A DNA stretch of 64,000 nucleotides, from contig JAMXIF010001253.1 in assembly GCA_028583685.1 (NCBI GenBank), positions 28,964,158-29,028,157 on the forward strand. The letters run 5' to 3'. The stretch is from Petaurus breviceps papuanus. Taxonomy: Eukaryota; Chordata; Mammalia; Diprotodontia; Petauridae. Below, one piece after another: positions 32,098 to 42,399 of this stretch (position 1 is the stretch's first letter; the number at the start of each line of letters is the position of its first letter). The translations under genes were made by a program, and so were the position numbers. The notes under the pieces were generated by a model. That model was not told the origin of the DNA. It did no database searches and was given only the letters and a program-made list of their open reading frames with translations.

Positions 32098-32282
32098 CAG
32101 GTTATTATTTTTTTTTTTGCCTTTTGGAGGGCAGTTGGGGTTAAATAACTTGCCCAGGTTACATGGCTAGTTTTTTTTTCTGTGTGTATGTTAAAGTGTC
32201 TGAGTCCGGAACTGAGTTTAGGTCCTCCTGACTCTGGGGCTGGTGCTTTACTCACTGCACCACCTAGCTGCCCCAGGTTATT
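32098..32282 (-). mobile_element. tRNA-derived A-tailed SINE with TSD
   Basis: Body about 32107-32273 with poly-T on the left, GTTGGGGTTAAATAACTTGC, AGGTCCTCCTGACTCTGGGG, CACCACCTAGCTGCC. Exact flanks CAGGTTATT at 32098-32106 and 32274-32282. Confidence 0.88.
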
Positions 32283-32312
32283 TTTTTAACTGCATAGGTT
32301 TTAAGTGATAAA

Positions 32313-32562
32313 GATGTTCAGTCATGTACAATTCTTCTTCATGACCCCATTTTGGGGTTTTCTTGGCAAAGATTCTGGAGTGATTTGCCATTTCCTTCTC
32401 CAGTTCATTTTATAGGTGAGGAAACTGAGGCAAACAGGGTTAAGTGACTTGCCCAGGGTCACATAACTAGTGAATATCTGAGGCCAGATTTGAACTTGGC
32501 AAGATCAGTCTTCCTGATGCCAGGCCCAAGGCTCTATCCCCTGTGCCACCTTGCTGCCCTGT
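32313..32562 (-). mobile_element. Mar-1 SINE, full length
   Basis: GTTCAGTCATGTACAATTCT, CATGACCCCATTTTGGGGTT, TTTGCCATTTCCTTCTCCAG, GTTAAGTGACTTGCCCAGGG and GTGCCACCTTGCTGCCC. Confidence 0.92.
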
Positions 32563-32654
32563 AGTAAAGATCTTTGGTGGTGAAAGTTTTGTAGGCTGCT
32601 AACAATTGGTCATGGATTGGTGCCCATCCATGGACTGGACTTTGGGAAACACTG

Positions 32655-33261
32655 ACCTCAAGAGCTTCTGTCCTCACTGCCACCTCCCAGGGAGGTTGCC
32701 ATGCCAAACCTACCTACCCTGCCAGGGACAAACATCTAAAACAGTTCATGCCAAAAAGCGATTCACCAAGTACAATCACTCTTTGTAGCTTAGATAAGTA
32801 CCTTTCGTCCCAGACTTTCAAAGCATCACTCCAGTGGTACCTTGTCCTCAGACGACCCCTGGAGAAGCAGGTAGGACACCTATTATTATCTGTTCCCATT
32901 TTATGGATTCAGATTCAGGTTCTGGGCACTGAGTTGCTTTGCTTAAGGCCAAATGTTGAATAATTGCATGTCCTAGGGCCCTGCACAGTCACTGAGTACA
33001 CAATGTTACCATTGAAATTCCACAAATATTGTGTCTAATTGGTAACTATTTTTTCCCTCCACTTCTCGTTATTTACCTTCAGCATTCACCTTCTAAAGCA
33101 TCCTAAAATTTTGTAAATAATTCTTCATAAGGAAAAGGCTATACAAATGTGAGCTGTTTTTCTTTTGATGATTATTTTTCTAAGACAATTGAAATAGCTG
33201 GATTGAATTTCCCAAACTGGTTACTTTGGCTCCTTATGGAGGAAACAGAAGAGGAGCTTAC
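32655..33261. other. Unclassified sequence
   Basis: Overlapping 61-71 codon frames on both strands at 32606-32963 show no domain. No repeat recognised. Confidence 0.35.
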
Positions 33262-33535
33262 AGGAAGCTAGATGACCCAGGGGAAAGAGCACTGGAACTG
33301 GAGTCTGGAAGACCTGAATTCAAATCCAGCCTTATATAACAGCTGTGTGATCCTGGGCAAGTCACTTACCCTCTCCTTATAAAATGGGGATAAAAATAAT
33401 ACTAAGCTCTCATTAGAATGGAAGTTCCTTGAGAGCAGGAGACCACCTTTCTTTTTGCTTGTATTTGTATTTCCAGCACATAACACAATCCCTGGTTTAT
33501 AGTAAATGTTTAACAAATGCTTATTGACTTGATTT
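33262..33535 (+). mobile_element. THER/MIR SINE with L2-type 3' end
   Basis: GGAAGCTAGATGACCCAGGG, GAATTCAAATCCAGCC, TGATCCTGGGCAAGTCACTT, then ATTAGAATGGAAGTTCCTTG, AGAGCAGGAGACCACC and GTAAATGTTTAACAAATGC. The join of tRNA head, core and L2 tail is the known MIR/THER design. Confidence 0.8.
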
Positions 33536-33894
33536 AAAGGAAGCCGGGGAGCCAGGAGACAAAGGTAAGGAAGGAGAGAATTCCATGCATTTGGGACCTA
33601 CAGTGACAAATGCACAGTCAGGGGATGGAATGTCTTCTTTGAGTAACAGAAAGGCAGCCAATGTCACTGGATCCTAAGCTGTGATCAGTCAATCACTGGT
33701 AATCTCTTGTGAAGAGACTGAAGTGACTTGTGTATATCATACTTGCTTAGTTCCTTCCATGTGGCAATCATTGATTTTTTTTTCCTATATGATAAGCTAA
33801 CAATTATTTCATCAAAGTTGATGTGATGATAACTGATTCTTTTTGTGTGTGTGTGTGTGTGTGCTAGTGTTCTAGTAAGGAAGGGAATGGGGAA

Positions 33895-34142
33895 AGAAAT
33901 TAGCACTTATTAAATGCCTACTATATTCCAGGCACTGTCCTAAGAGCTTTTAGCAATGTTATCTCATTTGATCTTCAGGATAGGCCAGCAAGATAAGTAG
34001 TATTATTATTTCCATTTTATAGATGAGGAAACTTAGACAAGCATAGCTGAAATGACTTGCCCAGGGTCACACAACTAGTAAGTGTCTGAGGCCAGATTTG
34101 AAATCAAGTCTTTCTGACAGGGCCAGTACTCTCTATCCATAA
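33895..34142 (-). mobile_element. MIR3-like SINE, full length
   Basis: CTTATTAAATGCCTACTATA, CAGGCACTGTCCTAAG, CTCATTTGATCTTCAGGATA, TATAGATGAGGAAACTTAGA, TTGCCCAGGGTCACACAACT, GGCCAGTACTCTCTATCC. Confidence 0.85.
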
Positions 34143-34699
34143 TGTCAGCAAAGCTCAAAGAACGATGTTTATCTAGTAACAGCTACTAAATTACTTCTAT
34201 AAAAGTATTCTGCTGGGTACTATTGCAAGCCACCAGAAGTATGTAGAATCCTGGTTTTTACCTTTTAGCATCTAGGTACTTGGGTCAACCAAACCAATCA
34301 AGACAGCTTTGCTTTGGTGAGATCACCTGTAACCTCATCCTTACTTTGTACTGTTGAGGGGAGCTGGGGAGGGATCAGTAGCTGTATCTCATTCCCTCCT
34401 GTACTATTAAGAGATTTTATTTATACTGCCCCAAGAAAAGGAAACAGGATGAATCCTTTTTTTTTTAACCATGGTTTTGTAGCAACCTCACGTTTGAGGA
34501 TAAAGAGGGAAGAGGGGAAGGAATAACGAATTTGTGCATAAATAGGAATGAGTAGAAATAATCTAATTGGTCACATGACCTTGAAGTTAGACCTCCAAGA
34601 TGGTAGGAAAGTTGTTGTTTTGGATGGTCAAGAAGTAACTCTGAAATGATGTCCTCTCAGTTGCTGTACTGGTGCTGAAGGAAGCCGTCCTTTTTTCTG
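34143..34699. other. Unclassified sequence
   Basis: A 70-codon frame at 34314-34526 has no recognisable domain. No repeat identified. Confidence 0.35.
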
Positions 34700-34982
34700 A
34701 ATATAGCTTCAACAGTCCTGACTTCTTGGCTGGGTTCAAATCACTCTTCATCCACTTACTAGTATTGTGACCCTAGACAAATCGCTTGATCTCTCTGAAC
34801 CTTGGATTGTTTATCTGTTAAATGGGGATAATGATAACATCTATCACATGAGGTTGTTGTGAGACTAAGTTGATGTCGGATATCAATAAATAGCTAATCA
34901 ATAAACTTTTATTGATATCTGTAAACCATTTTGCAAACAGTAAAGGGCAGTAGAAATGTTAGTTATTATTATTAATGACTGA
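34700..34982 (+). mobile_element. MIR SINE with internal hairpin
   Basis: GGGTTCAAATCACTC, TATTGTGACCCTAGACAAAT, TTAAATGGGGATAATGATAA, GGTTGTTGTGAGACTAAG, and tail GCAAACAGTAAAGGGCAG, ATGTTAGTTATTATTATT. A perfect 12-bp inverted repeat sits in its 3' half (34879-34890 and 34908-34919). Confidence 0.8.
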
Positions 34983-35165
34983 ATTAGTCATTACCATGAA
35001 CACATGGAAGTACTGGAAGACTTTATAGCACCTAAACCCCCTAGGACCCAGCTAGATGCCCCTTACCCCACCCCCACAGTTTCTTACATTTATATGTGCC
35101 CATTCCTAGGGGCTCTTTAATGGAAAAAATTCTTGTGTACATCCCTGTCTCCATATAGTTGTACT

Positions 35166-35422
35166 TTTTGTTGTTGAGTCATTTCGATCACATCCAGCTC
35201 TTCAGGACCCTGTTTGGGATTTTCTTGCCAGAAATACTGGAGTGGTTTGCTATTTCCTTCTCCAGTTCATTTAACAGATGAGAAACTGAAATAAACAGGG
35301 TTAAATGACTTGTCTAGGGTCACACAGTTAGTAAGAGTCTGAGGTCAGATTTGAACTCGAGAAGATGTCTTTCTGACTCCAGGTCCATCACTCTATGCAT
35401 TGTGTCACCTAAATGCTCTCTA
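35166..35422 (-). mobile_element. Mar-1 SINE, full length
   Basis: GTTGTTGAGTCATTTCGATC, GTTTGGGATTTTCTTGCC, GGAGTGGTTTGCTATTTCC, TAAATGACTTGTCTAGGGTC and GTGTCACCTAAATGCTC. More diverged than its neighbours. Confidence 0.88.
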
Positions 35423-35423
35423 A

Positions 35424-35735
35424 GTAATTGTCTGGTGATGGGAGGTGGAAAGAGCCCCGGTCTAGGAATCAGGAGACCCAAATTCTATATCATAATCAGG
35501 TCAAGTGATTTCATCTCTTTTGGGGCCTGGCTTTATAGAGTCATAGTTTTAAAGCTAGAAGAAACCTTAAAGATGATTGAACCCAACCCCATTATTTTAT
35601 AAATGGGGAAACCAAGGTCCAGAGAGATTAAGTGATTCATTTGTCCAAAGTCACACACCTAGTAAGTGATATATAGCAAAGATTGAAACCCAGGTCCTTT
35701 TTCTCAAAATCCATCACTCTTTCCATTGTAAACTC
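35424..35735. mobile_element. Two abutting THER/MIR SINE fragments
   Basis: 35424-35530 reads in sense (GTGGAAAGAGCCCCGGTCTA, AGGAGACCCAAATTC). 35531-35735 reads inverse (ATAGAGTCATAGTTTTAAAG, TATAAATGGGGAAACCAAGG, AAAGTCACACACCTAGTAAG). Confidence 0.6.
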
Positions 35736-35761
35736 CTCAAGAACAGGGACTTTTAATTTTC

Positions 35762-35925
35762 TCAGACAATCATAGATTCAGTGCTGGGAGGGTCATGGAG
35801 CCCAGCACTTCTACAGATAAGGAGATAGAGTGATTTTCCCATGCTCCCACAGCTAGAGAGCTTCAAACCACCTTTTCCCAGGACTCCTATTCTAACACCC
35901 TAGCTGACTGGAACACATTAGGTAC
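35762..35925 (-). mobile_element. THER-type SINE
   Basis: CATAGATTCAGTGCTGGGAG, CTACAGATAAGGAGATAGAG, CATGCTCCCACAGCTAGAGA and AGGACTCCTATTCTAAC in inverse order. Confidence 0.6.
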
Positions 35926-36764
35926 TTAATAACACCAAATAATACCGGTGAATGAATGAATGAATGAATCTGTGAAATGGTGATCTCTAAGATCACCTGT
36001 AGGTCTAAGAGCTGCGGATTTCTATGACTAGAATGTAAGCAGTCAAGTTAATAGACCCCTTGGGGCCATTCTCATTTGTCTGTGGAGCTCTTGAAATTCT
36101 TGGGAGCAAGATAGCTTATAGAAAAGCACAACAAGATTACCCAAAAAATTATAAACAAAGCCCACATACAAGAGAGGAATAAGTCAAATACGAATTCTGA
36201 CTGCAAGGGGGAAGATCCCACAAAACTAATAAAATGTGTCTAAGGAATGTGATAGCTGACCTTTTAAACAATCATTTCCCTTTTAGGAAAAAAAGTAGTT
36301 GTTAAATGCTGTTATATCTGCCAAGTTAATTACCTGCAAATGAGCAGCCTACCCCTGCCAAATGCAGTTGCCTTGGCATTCAGCACTGAAGCCATTGTAT
36401 GAAGGGGGGACCCCAGAAAGTGAGAAGACTGGGGAAAAGTCCAAAAAATTCAAATTGCTTAGACAGAATGAGTATTTCTTTTTCTTCTGAACAATGGTTT
36501 TCCCTTCAATTATTCCATCATCCCCACTCTCTGAAGGAAGGCCATTGATGAGGATATGTTCAGCAGCCCAGTAAGCCTGATCAACTGGGCACACAGCCCC
36601 CTCCACACCATATGTCAGAGCTCCTCCTGAAGAGCCAGATAGGAGGTAAAGGGCTGTTTTTTTTTCTTTTATCAGCTTGGATAATGAAAGAAACTTTCTG
36701 GTTTTTCCATTTCCTCTCTCCTGTTGGACCCATCCCTTTGGTCATCCCTTTTTCTTCCCACCTG
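35926..36764. other. Unclassified low-copy sequence
   Basis: A short (GAAT)n run lies near 35949-35968. The 85-codon minus frame at 36349-36606 has no recognised domain. Confidence 0.35.
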
Positions 36765-36934
36765 AGAAAGTATGTGGTACAGTGGCAAGAATGGTGCCTT
36801 TTGGATCCAAATCTTACCTGTCACTACCTGTGTGACCTTGGGCAAGTCACTTAAACCTCTAGGCCTCAGTTTCCTCATTTGTAAAATGAGGAGGTTGAAC
36901 TAGATGGTCTTTAAAATCTGTGATCCTCTAACTA
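36765..36934 (+). mobile_element. THER-type SINE, well preserved
   Basis: GTATGTGGTACAGTGGCAAG, TGTGTGACCTTGGGCAAGTC, CCTCAGTTTCCTCATTTGTA, AAATGAGGAGGTTGAACTAG, ATGGTCTTTAAAATCTGTGA. A good reference copy for the family tail. Confidence 0.85.
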
Positions 36935-37079
36935 TGATTCACTGTTCCCTATACCTAGAATAGCTTTATCTGAATCACTTAGAGCTAGCTGAATCCTGTG
37001 ATCCCAGGAAGGTGGAGAGAAAGCACAGAGAATGAAGTATTATGGAAGGAGATGAGGGACAAATCATCTTGGACTTTGG

Positions 37080-37260
37080 GGACCAAGCAAGATTTCAGGA
37101 AGAGATGGCATTTGAGTAGGACATTTATCACATTCTAATTAGTATTATATTAAGTACTATACAGGTCTTATTCTGACAGATTGTAAGCTTTTAGAGGACA
37201 GGGTCCATGTTGTGTCTATCTTTGTGTCTACCCTCAGCATTATGTATAATAGGCAGAGAG
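37080..37260. mobile_element. L2 fragments in opposite orientations
   Basis: 37080-37125 resembles inverse L2 (GGAAGAGATGGCATTTGAGT). 37140-37260 is a sense L2 tail (GATTGTAAGCTTTTAGAGG, ACAGGGTCCATGTTGTG). The first assignment is weak. Confidence 0.45.
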
Positions 37261-37261
37261 T

Positions 37262-37412
37262 GATGTAATGGAGAGAACACTGAACTGAAGCAAGCAGACT
37301 TGGGTTGAAATGCCTACTGTGCCACCTTTTTGTTGACTTGCATGGGCCTCAGTAAAACGAGGGGATTTATCTCTGGGACACCTTCCAGCTCTCATTTTCT
37401 ATGATCCTGTGA
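37262..37412 (+). mobile_element. THER-type SINE
   Basis: GTAATGGAGAGAACACTGAA, CTTGGGTTGAAATGCC, GGCCTCAGTAAAACGAGGGG and CACCTTCCAGCTCTCATTTT, CTATGATCCTG. Confidence 0.65.
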
Positions 37413-37964
37413 TCCCAGGAGGATGGAGAGAAAACACTCGTATTCAGAAAGGCATTCAATAAATGTTCAGTGGGTGGATGAGTAAGCGAATCCTTCCCAG
37501 GAACCAAGCCTAGCTAGGGTCCCAGGTCAAATGCTGGTTTCTGCAAGAATTTTGTGGGTGTCAGATTCTGCCTGCCATAATCCCCACTTAAACTTTCAGA
37601 ATTAAAAAGAACCTTAGATCTCATCCAGTTCTACCACCTACCTGAATCATAAGCCCTCTTTATAACATCCCAAACAAGGCAACTTTCTTTTGTGTAGGCT
37701 TTGCCTTGCCACAGTCAGACACAGGGGCCACTCCAAAGCAGCTGCTGGCAGTATATGGGTTAAGTTCCATTACACAGTCAGGGGAATCAGGAGATTTTTT
37801 TTTACCATTTGGGCAAATGGGGAAGGAGAAGGGCAGGCCAGAGACTAAAATGGTCACATTGTTTTTTTGTTGTCATTTTGTTTTGTTATTATCCTGGCAG
37901 GGCCTGTGTATAACTTTCATGTATTTCCCTCTGTTCTACAGAGTTGCTAGGCACTGGGCAGCTG

Positions 37965-38155
37965 CCCATTTGTTTAATCATGACTCTTCAGGACAACATT
38001 TGGGGTTTTCTTGGCAAAGATACTGGAGTGGCTTGCCATTTCCTTCTCTGGCTCATTTTACAGGTGAGGAAACTGAGGCAAACAGGGCTAAGTGACTTGC
38101 CCAGGGTCACACAGCTGGTTAGTGGCCAAGGTAGGACTAGAACCTAGGTGTCCTT
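37965..38155 (-). mobile_element. Mar-1 SINE, promoter end missing
   Basis: CATTTGGGGTTTTCTTGGCA, ACTGGAGTGGCTTGCCATTT, GAGGAAACTGAGGCAAACAG, GTGACTTGCCCAGGGTCACA. The head (inverse CACCTAGCTGCC) is absent. Confidence 0.85.
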
Positions 38156-38464
38156 GTTTAATTCTTTTTTTCCATACCAAGTGTAATCATCCAGATTGGT
38201 TCAATGACTTAAAGGATTTTCTTTCTTCCTGAGGAGTATGGGGGAAGGAAGACCCTGGTTTAATTCTAAACTAGGAGATTCTAACATTGGTGCTATTTGC
38301 CTGAAAAGAGAATTGATTTTCTCTCTTTATTGATCACCTCTTACCTTCCCCATGCTCAACTACCTTCCCTCCCATCTCAGGCTAGTTCCACCCAAATAAA
38401 AGATCATGGAATTTGAGACTTGAAAGAAACTTTATAGAAAAAAAGTCTCCTCTCTCTTTTTTAA

Positions 38465-38965
38465 GTTGGTAATAAACATTTATTCTTTTTTTTAATTCAA
38501 TTTTATTTTCAGTTTCAAATTTTTTCTCTTCCTGTCCCCCTCCTTCGCCCATTAAGAAGTCAAGAAAGACAAAATCCATTAAAAATGTAGAATCATACAA
38601 AACAAATCCTACATTACCATATCCAAAAAAAAGAAAAGAAAGAAAAAGAAGAAAATATTCTTTAATTTGTACTCTATGTCCATCACCTCTCTATCTGGAA
38701 GTTGGTACCATGTTTCATCATGAGTCATCTGGAATTGTGGTTGGTCTTTGTGCTGATGTGCTGATCAAAATTACCAAGCCTTTCAAAGCTGATTATCTTC
38801 ACAATACTGCTGTTATTTTATAAATTGTTCTCCTGGTTCTGCTTACTTCATTTTGCATCAGTCTGTATAAGTCTTCACGGGTTTCTCTAAAACCATTGCC
38901 TTCATCATTTCTTATAGTACAATAGCACTCCATCATATACATTTATCATAACTTGCTCAAACATT
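38465..38965 (-). mobile_element. L1 LINE 3' end
   Basis: TTCAATTTTATTTTCAGTTT, CTCCTTCGCCCATTAAGAAG, TGTTCTCCTGGTTCTGCTTA, CTTCATTTTGCATCAGTCTG and TACAATAGCACTCCATCATA are the inverse of L1 3' UTR and the AACTGATGCAGAAG...GGAATACTAT ORF2 end. An older subfamily than 15133-16066. Confidence 0.8.
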
Positions 38966-38969
38966 CCAG

Positions 38970-39250
38970 CCCTTTCTTTTTAATGATGATGAAACTGAAA
39001 CCTAGTGATGAGAAGCAACTTGTCCAAAGCCATGCAACTGATTCATGGTGGTTTTGTATGGCTTTATTTGCTCTGATGATGCTAAGAAAATGAGGATATG
39101 GAAATGTGGATAGAGTGCTGGACTTAGATTCAGGAAGACCTGGGCTTGAATCCCAACACTAATATTTATAAGCTGTGTGACAATGGACAAATTGCTATAA
39201 CTCTCTGAGTCCTAATGTCTTCATTGGCAAAATGTTTATGAATTGATCTA
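38970..39250. mobile_element. MIR fragment (minus) and THER SINE (plus)
   Basis: 38970-39060 is inverse MIR (GATGAAACTGAAACCTAGTG, CAACTTGTCCAAAGCCATGC). 39090-39248 is sense THER (GTGGATAGAGTGCTGGACTT, GGGCTTGAATCCCAAC, CTGTGTGACAATGGACAAAT). Confidence 0.65.
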
Positions 39251-39295
39251 ACCTAATCCAATCCAATAAGCATTTACTAAGGATCCATTATAGAA

Positions 39296-39480
39296 AGCCA
39301 CCTTTAGAGTCAAGAAGTCCTGGATTCAGATCCTGCCTCTGACACCTATTTTGTAACCTTAGAAAAATCCCTTGCCTTCTCAATGCCACAGACAGCTTAT
39401 ATTACCAAGCTACTGATGTATGTCAGTAGAAATTTTTTCCATTCCAGGAGATCTCTACATTTGTGAAATCACAGGTCCAT
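39296..39480 (+). mobile_element. CORE-SINE with TGAAATCACAGGTC tail
   Basis: TTTAGAGTCAAGAAGTCC, GGATTCAGATCCTGCCTC, GTAACCTTAGAAAAATCCC, GCCACAGACAGCTTAT and the end GTGAAATCACAGGTCC, a tail variant I recall in marsupial THER-like SINEs. Confidence 0.6.
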
Positions 39481-39529
39481 CCTCTCTCCATCCCCCACCA
39501 AAAGATATTCAAAGAACTTTGCTAGGCTC

Positions 39530-39680
39530 TGAGAATACAAAAGCAAAACCAAAAATATTATGACAATATTACCTGTAGTACTGACCTAATATGGTTGCTG
39601 TGAGGCTCAAATGAGATAGTAGATGTGAAATGCTTTGCAAACTTTAAAATGCTATTGAGTTTCAGTTACAATTAACACAA
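39530..39680 (+). mobile_element. MIR 3' tail
   Basis: GTTGCTGTGAGGCTCAAATG, AGATAGTAGATGTGAAATGC, TTTGCAAACTTTAAAATGC is the sense MIR end. Confidence 0.6.
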
Positions 39681-40243
39681 ACATAAAAGCAGGTTGCCTG
39701 GACACTTCATGATGTCATCTCTGTTGTGCCACGGAATTATATTAACCTGGAAGGATCTAAGTATGGTCTTGTATCAAAGCAAAGGAATAAATTATTTGGC
39801 CTCATGAATTTACCTTTCAGTTCCATGGTTTTTCCTGGCCTGGCTACAAGAGTATGAGTCACAATCCTAGTTCTGTTATCAATTCACAGAGTCACCTTGG
39901 GAAAATATGATTTCCATGTCATCAACTACAAAATTTGGCCCAGATCACCCTTCATCACTCAAACTACAAGGGGTCACCAATGGAATGATATGTGGAAGCA
40001 CCCTGGCCAAGGCAGTGCTGTGTGGAAGAATTCATACCATGGCTGGGGTTCCTGTCCCACCTGTTTGGGACATTAGACATTCTAGGCAAATCATCAATAT
40101 GGCAAGAAGATGATGTTTCCCATTAATGGAAGCATTTATTCTTCCTCACATCTGTTGAAGGAAGACAATAGGTCAATATGAAAAGACTGAAACCATTAAC
40201 TCTCAAGGCCAGATTTCTCTTCTTTGTGTTTATGGGACAGATG
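39681..40243. other. Unclassified sequence
   Basis: No repeat or coding evidence. A 68-codon frame at 39907-40113 shows no domain. Confidence 0.35.
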
Positions 40244-40400
40244 GTGATTCCAACCTTTTTTGCAGTCTGGTGAAGCCTATGGTTCTCTTTTCAGAATAAT
40301 GTTTTTAAATGCATAAAATAAAATATATGAAAAACTAGTTGTAGTGAAATAGAGTTAATTTTTTTAAAGCAAGTTTGTGGGGCCCAAGTTAAGAACCTCT
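40244..40400. mobile_element. Non-autonomous DNA element, same family as 24765-24971
   Basis: GATTCCAACCTTTTTTGCAG, TCTGGTGAAGCCTATGG, TTCAGAATAATGTTTTTAAA, TGCATAAAATAAAATA and the right end AAGTTAAGAACCTCTT. Interior is closely shared with the copy at 24765. Confidence 0.65.
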
Positions 40401-41220
40401 TAAGAACATGTTTCTGTTTTTCCTTGTGAGACAATCTATGTGATTGTCAGAAAGTGTATATACATATACATGTATTATATGTGTCAGAAAGAAGACTTAA
40501 TTAAGTGAGTGTTTGGCATGGGTGGGATGGTGAGGAGAGCAATGAGAAGTAATAAAAGAAGACATTAGGGACAGAGTTTTAAGGGTCTCTTCCTTGTTCT
40601 GTCTGCTTCTAGTTCCAGATGAAATGCTGAGCACTCAGCTATTTTTTTTCCCCATTCTCTTGAGTGAAGCTGCCCTTCCATGCTGACTCATCCAACTCCC
40701 AGAACAACTATTTGGTACTGACTCCAGGGTATGGGTAACCAGGGCACCTGCAAAACATTCCTGCTTTTGCTATTTCATCTAGTAAAATTAACCATAAAAA
40801 AAGTTAGAGACCTTTCTTCCGAGAGAAACTAAAACATAATACCACAGTAATGTGCTAGAAGAGTGTGGAGGGGCAGGAGTGACTTGTCCATATTGAGTGA
40901 ATAGGATGTGCTCTCCAGCTCTGAAACAGGGTCAAATCAATCATTAATTTAATCGGTGAGTATGGAGCCTACTTTGTGATAGCTACACAGTCAAATCTGT
41001 GAGGCATGCGAAAAACAAGTTCAAAGAACTTCCTTTCTAGGGGTTCTTTGGAGGGAACCCCGCTGTTGTTGGTAAGACCACATGAGCACAATTGATGGCA
41101 GCTCACTGGGTAATGGAGAGGGATCTGACAAGTGGAAATAGGCTATGACATATTACAAAGGACTCATGCTCAAGAAGTGGTGCAAAAGATATCACCCAAG
41201 AAATGTATTTATTTTGTATG
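40401..41220. other. Unclassified sequence
   Basis: No repeat recognised. Small ATAC/GTAT repeats near 40457-40482. Confidence 0.35.
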
Positions 41221-41224
41221 TATT

Positions 41225-41340
41225 GCATGGTTCTATATATACTTAGGTATACACATAGGTACACATACATATATACACATATTCATGCATTATATCTGTG
41301 TATACATACATAAAAGACACATATGTATATATATATATGG
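41225..41340. repeat. TA/AC-rich low-complexity tract
   Basis: Interrupted TATACACATA-type units. Open frames across it on both strands are artefacts. Confidence 0.7.
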
Positions 41341-41382
41341 GTATAGAGAAAGAGATAAAGATGTATTCTATTTCCTCCCCAA

Positions 41383-41505
41383 TAGAATGTAAGTTCCTTG
41401 AATTTACTTGTTTCATTTTTTGTGCTTGTATCCCAGCACCTAGCAGAACGCCTGGCACAGATTATGGTACGTGCTTAATAAATGCTTCTTGGTCAATTGA
41501 TAAAC
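41383..41505 (+). mobile_element. L2 LINE 3' tail
   Basis: AATAGAATGTAAGTTCCTTG, GTATCCCAGCACCTAGCAGA, CGCCTGGCACAG and GTGCTTAATAAATGCTTC in sense. Confidence 0.8.
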
Positions 41506-41608
41506 AGAAGGATATCAGAAAAGTAGAGAGCAAGAGAGAGAAGGCAAGACCAATTTAATAAATGTGTGCTATTCTGGTACCACACAATGTTAAAAAGTCT
41601 AGCACAGA

Positions 41609-41740
41609 TATTGTTAACCTTTCTTGTGTCATGACTTGTTGGCCAGTCTGGTATAGCTGATGGGTCCCTGTTCAGAATCAAGTTTTTAAATAATTGAGAG
41701 AGATGAGAAATTTCAGTTAGAGGTTATTGAAAATGAAGCT
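41609..41740. mobile_element. Left half of the GGTTCTTAAC-type DNA element
   Basis: TTGTTAACCTTTCTTGTGTC, GGCCAGTCTGGTATAGC, TGATGGGTCCCTGTTCAGAA, TCAAGTTTTTAAATAATTG correspond to the left half of the 40244 copy. AAGTTAGGAACCTTG near 42174 could be its displaced right end. Confidence 0.55.
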
Positions 41741-42009
41741 ATATTTTGTCCAAGCTATGTTCATGCACCAAGGTACACTCTAGATTTCTGCTTTATGTCC
41801 CATAAATCTCTTCATTCTGGAAGATCACTTCAACCCTGGAATTGGGTACTTCTGATTGGATGGCTCTTTCCAGAACCTCCATTTAAGGAGGACTCCCAAG
41901 CCAACCATCTCCTCAATTCTCACCAGGCTATATTGCTGACTTCTGCATCATGCCACAGAACTAGGACAGAGTCTTCTCTTACCCTTTTTTAGCTTCCTTT
42001 TTCATGCTG

Positions 42010-42147
42010 CCTTTCTCCATTAGAATGTATGCTCGCTGAAGGCAGGGAAAGCTTTTCTTTTGCTTTTATTTGTATTCCCAGCACTTAGCTCAGTGCCTGG
42101 CTTATAATAAATTCTAGATCAATTGCTGTTGACTGACAGACTGAATG
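42010..42147 (+). mobile_element. L2 LINE 3' tail
   Basis: CCATTAGAATGTATGCTCGC, TGAAGGCAGGG, TATTCCCAGCACTTAGCTCA, GTGCCTGGCTTATAATAAAT. Upstream 41760-42010 may be decayed L2-like 3' UTR. Confidence 0.75.
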
Positions 42148-42399
42148 CACCCCCTAAAATCTATCCATGGATCAAGTTAGGAACCTTGACCAAGATGTAG
42201 ATCTCTAGCATGTTGGTTTATACCCTTTGAAAGACTTGTGGAAAGATGTGGAAAAGTCACCCAAGATAAGGTGTGTAGTCATGCTTTTGAAGGGAGTATA
42301 CATATGAATGGATTGCTGTACCAGGAAAAGCTTTAACAAAATACATTTTAAAGAGTTGCAGAGCCAAGTGCTATGTGAGATCTAAGATGGAAAAGTTAT

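Larger units (their letters stand above)
31443..32654. mobile_element. hAT-type element loaded with nested SINEs
   Basis: Left terminus CAGTGTTTCCCAACCCAAAC and right terminus AGTCCAAAG-type inverse (GACTTTGGGAAACACTG) share the 13-base inverted repeat CAGTGTTTCCCAA. GACTGGTCAT at left mirrors ATTGGTCATGG near 32610. Own sequence is only about 31443-31645 and 32563-32654; the rest is four SINE insertions. The 8-bp flanks TCCTAGAA and ACCTCAAG agree at only 4 of 8. Confidence 0.6.
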
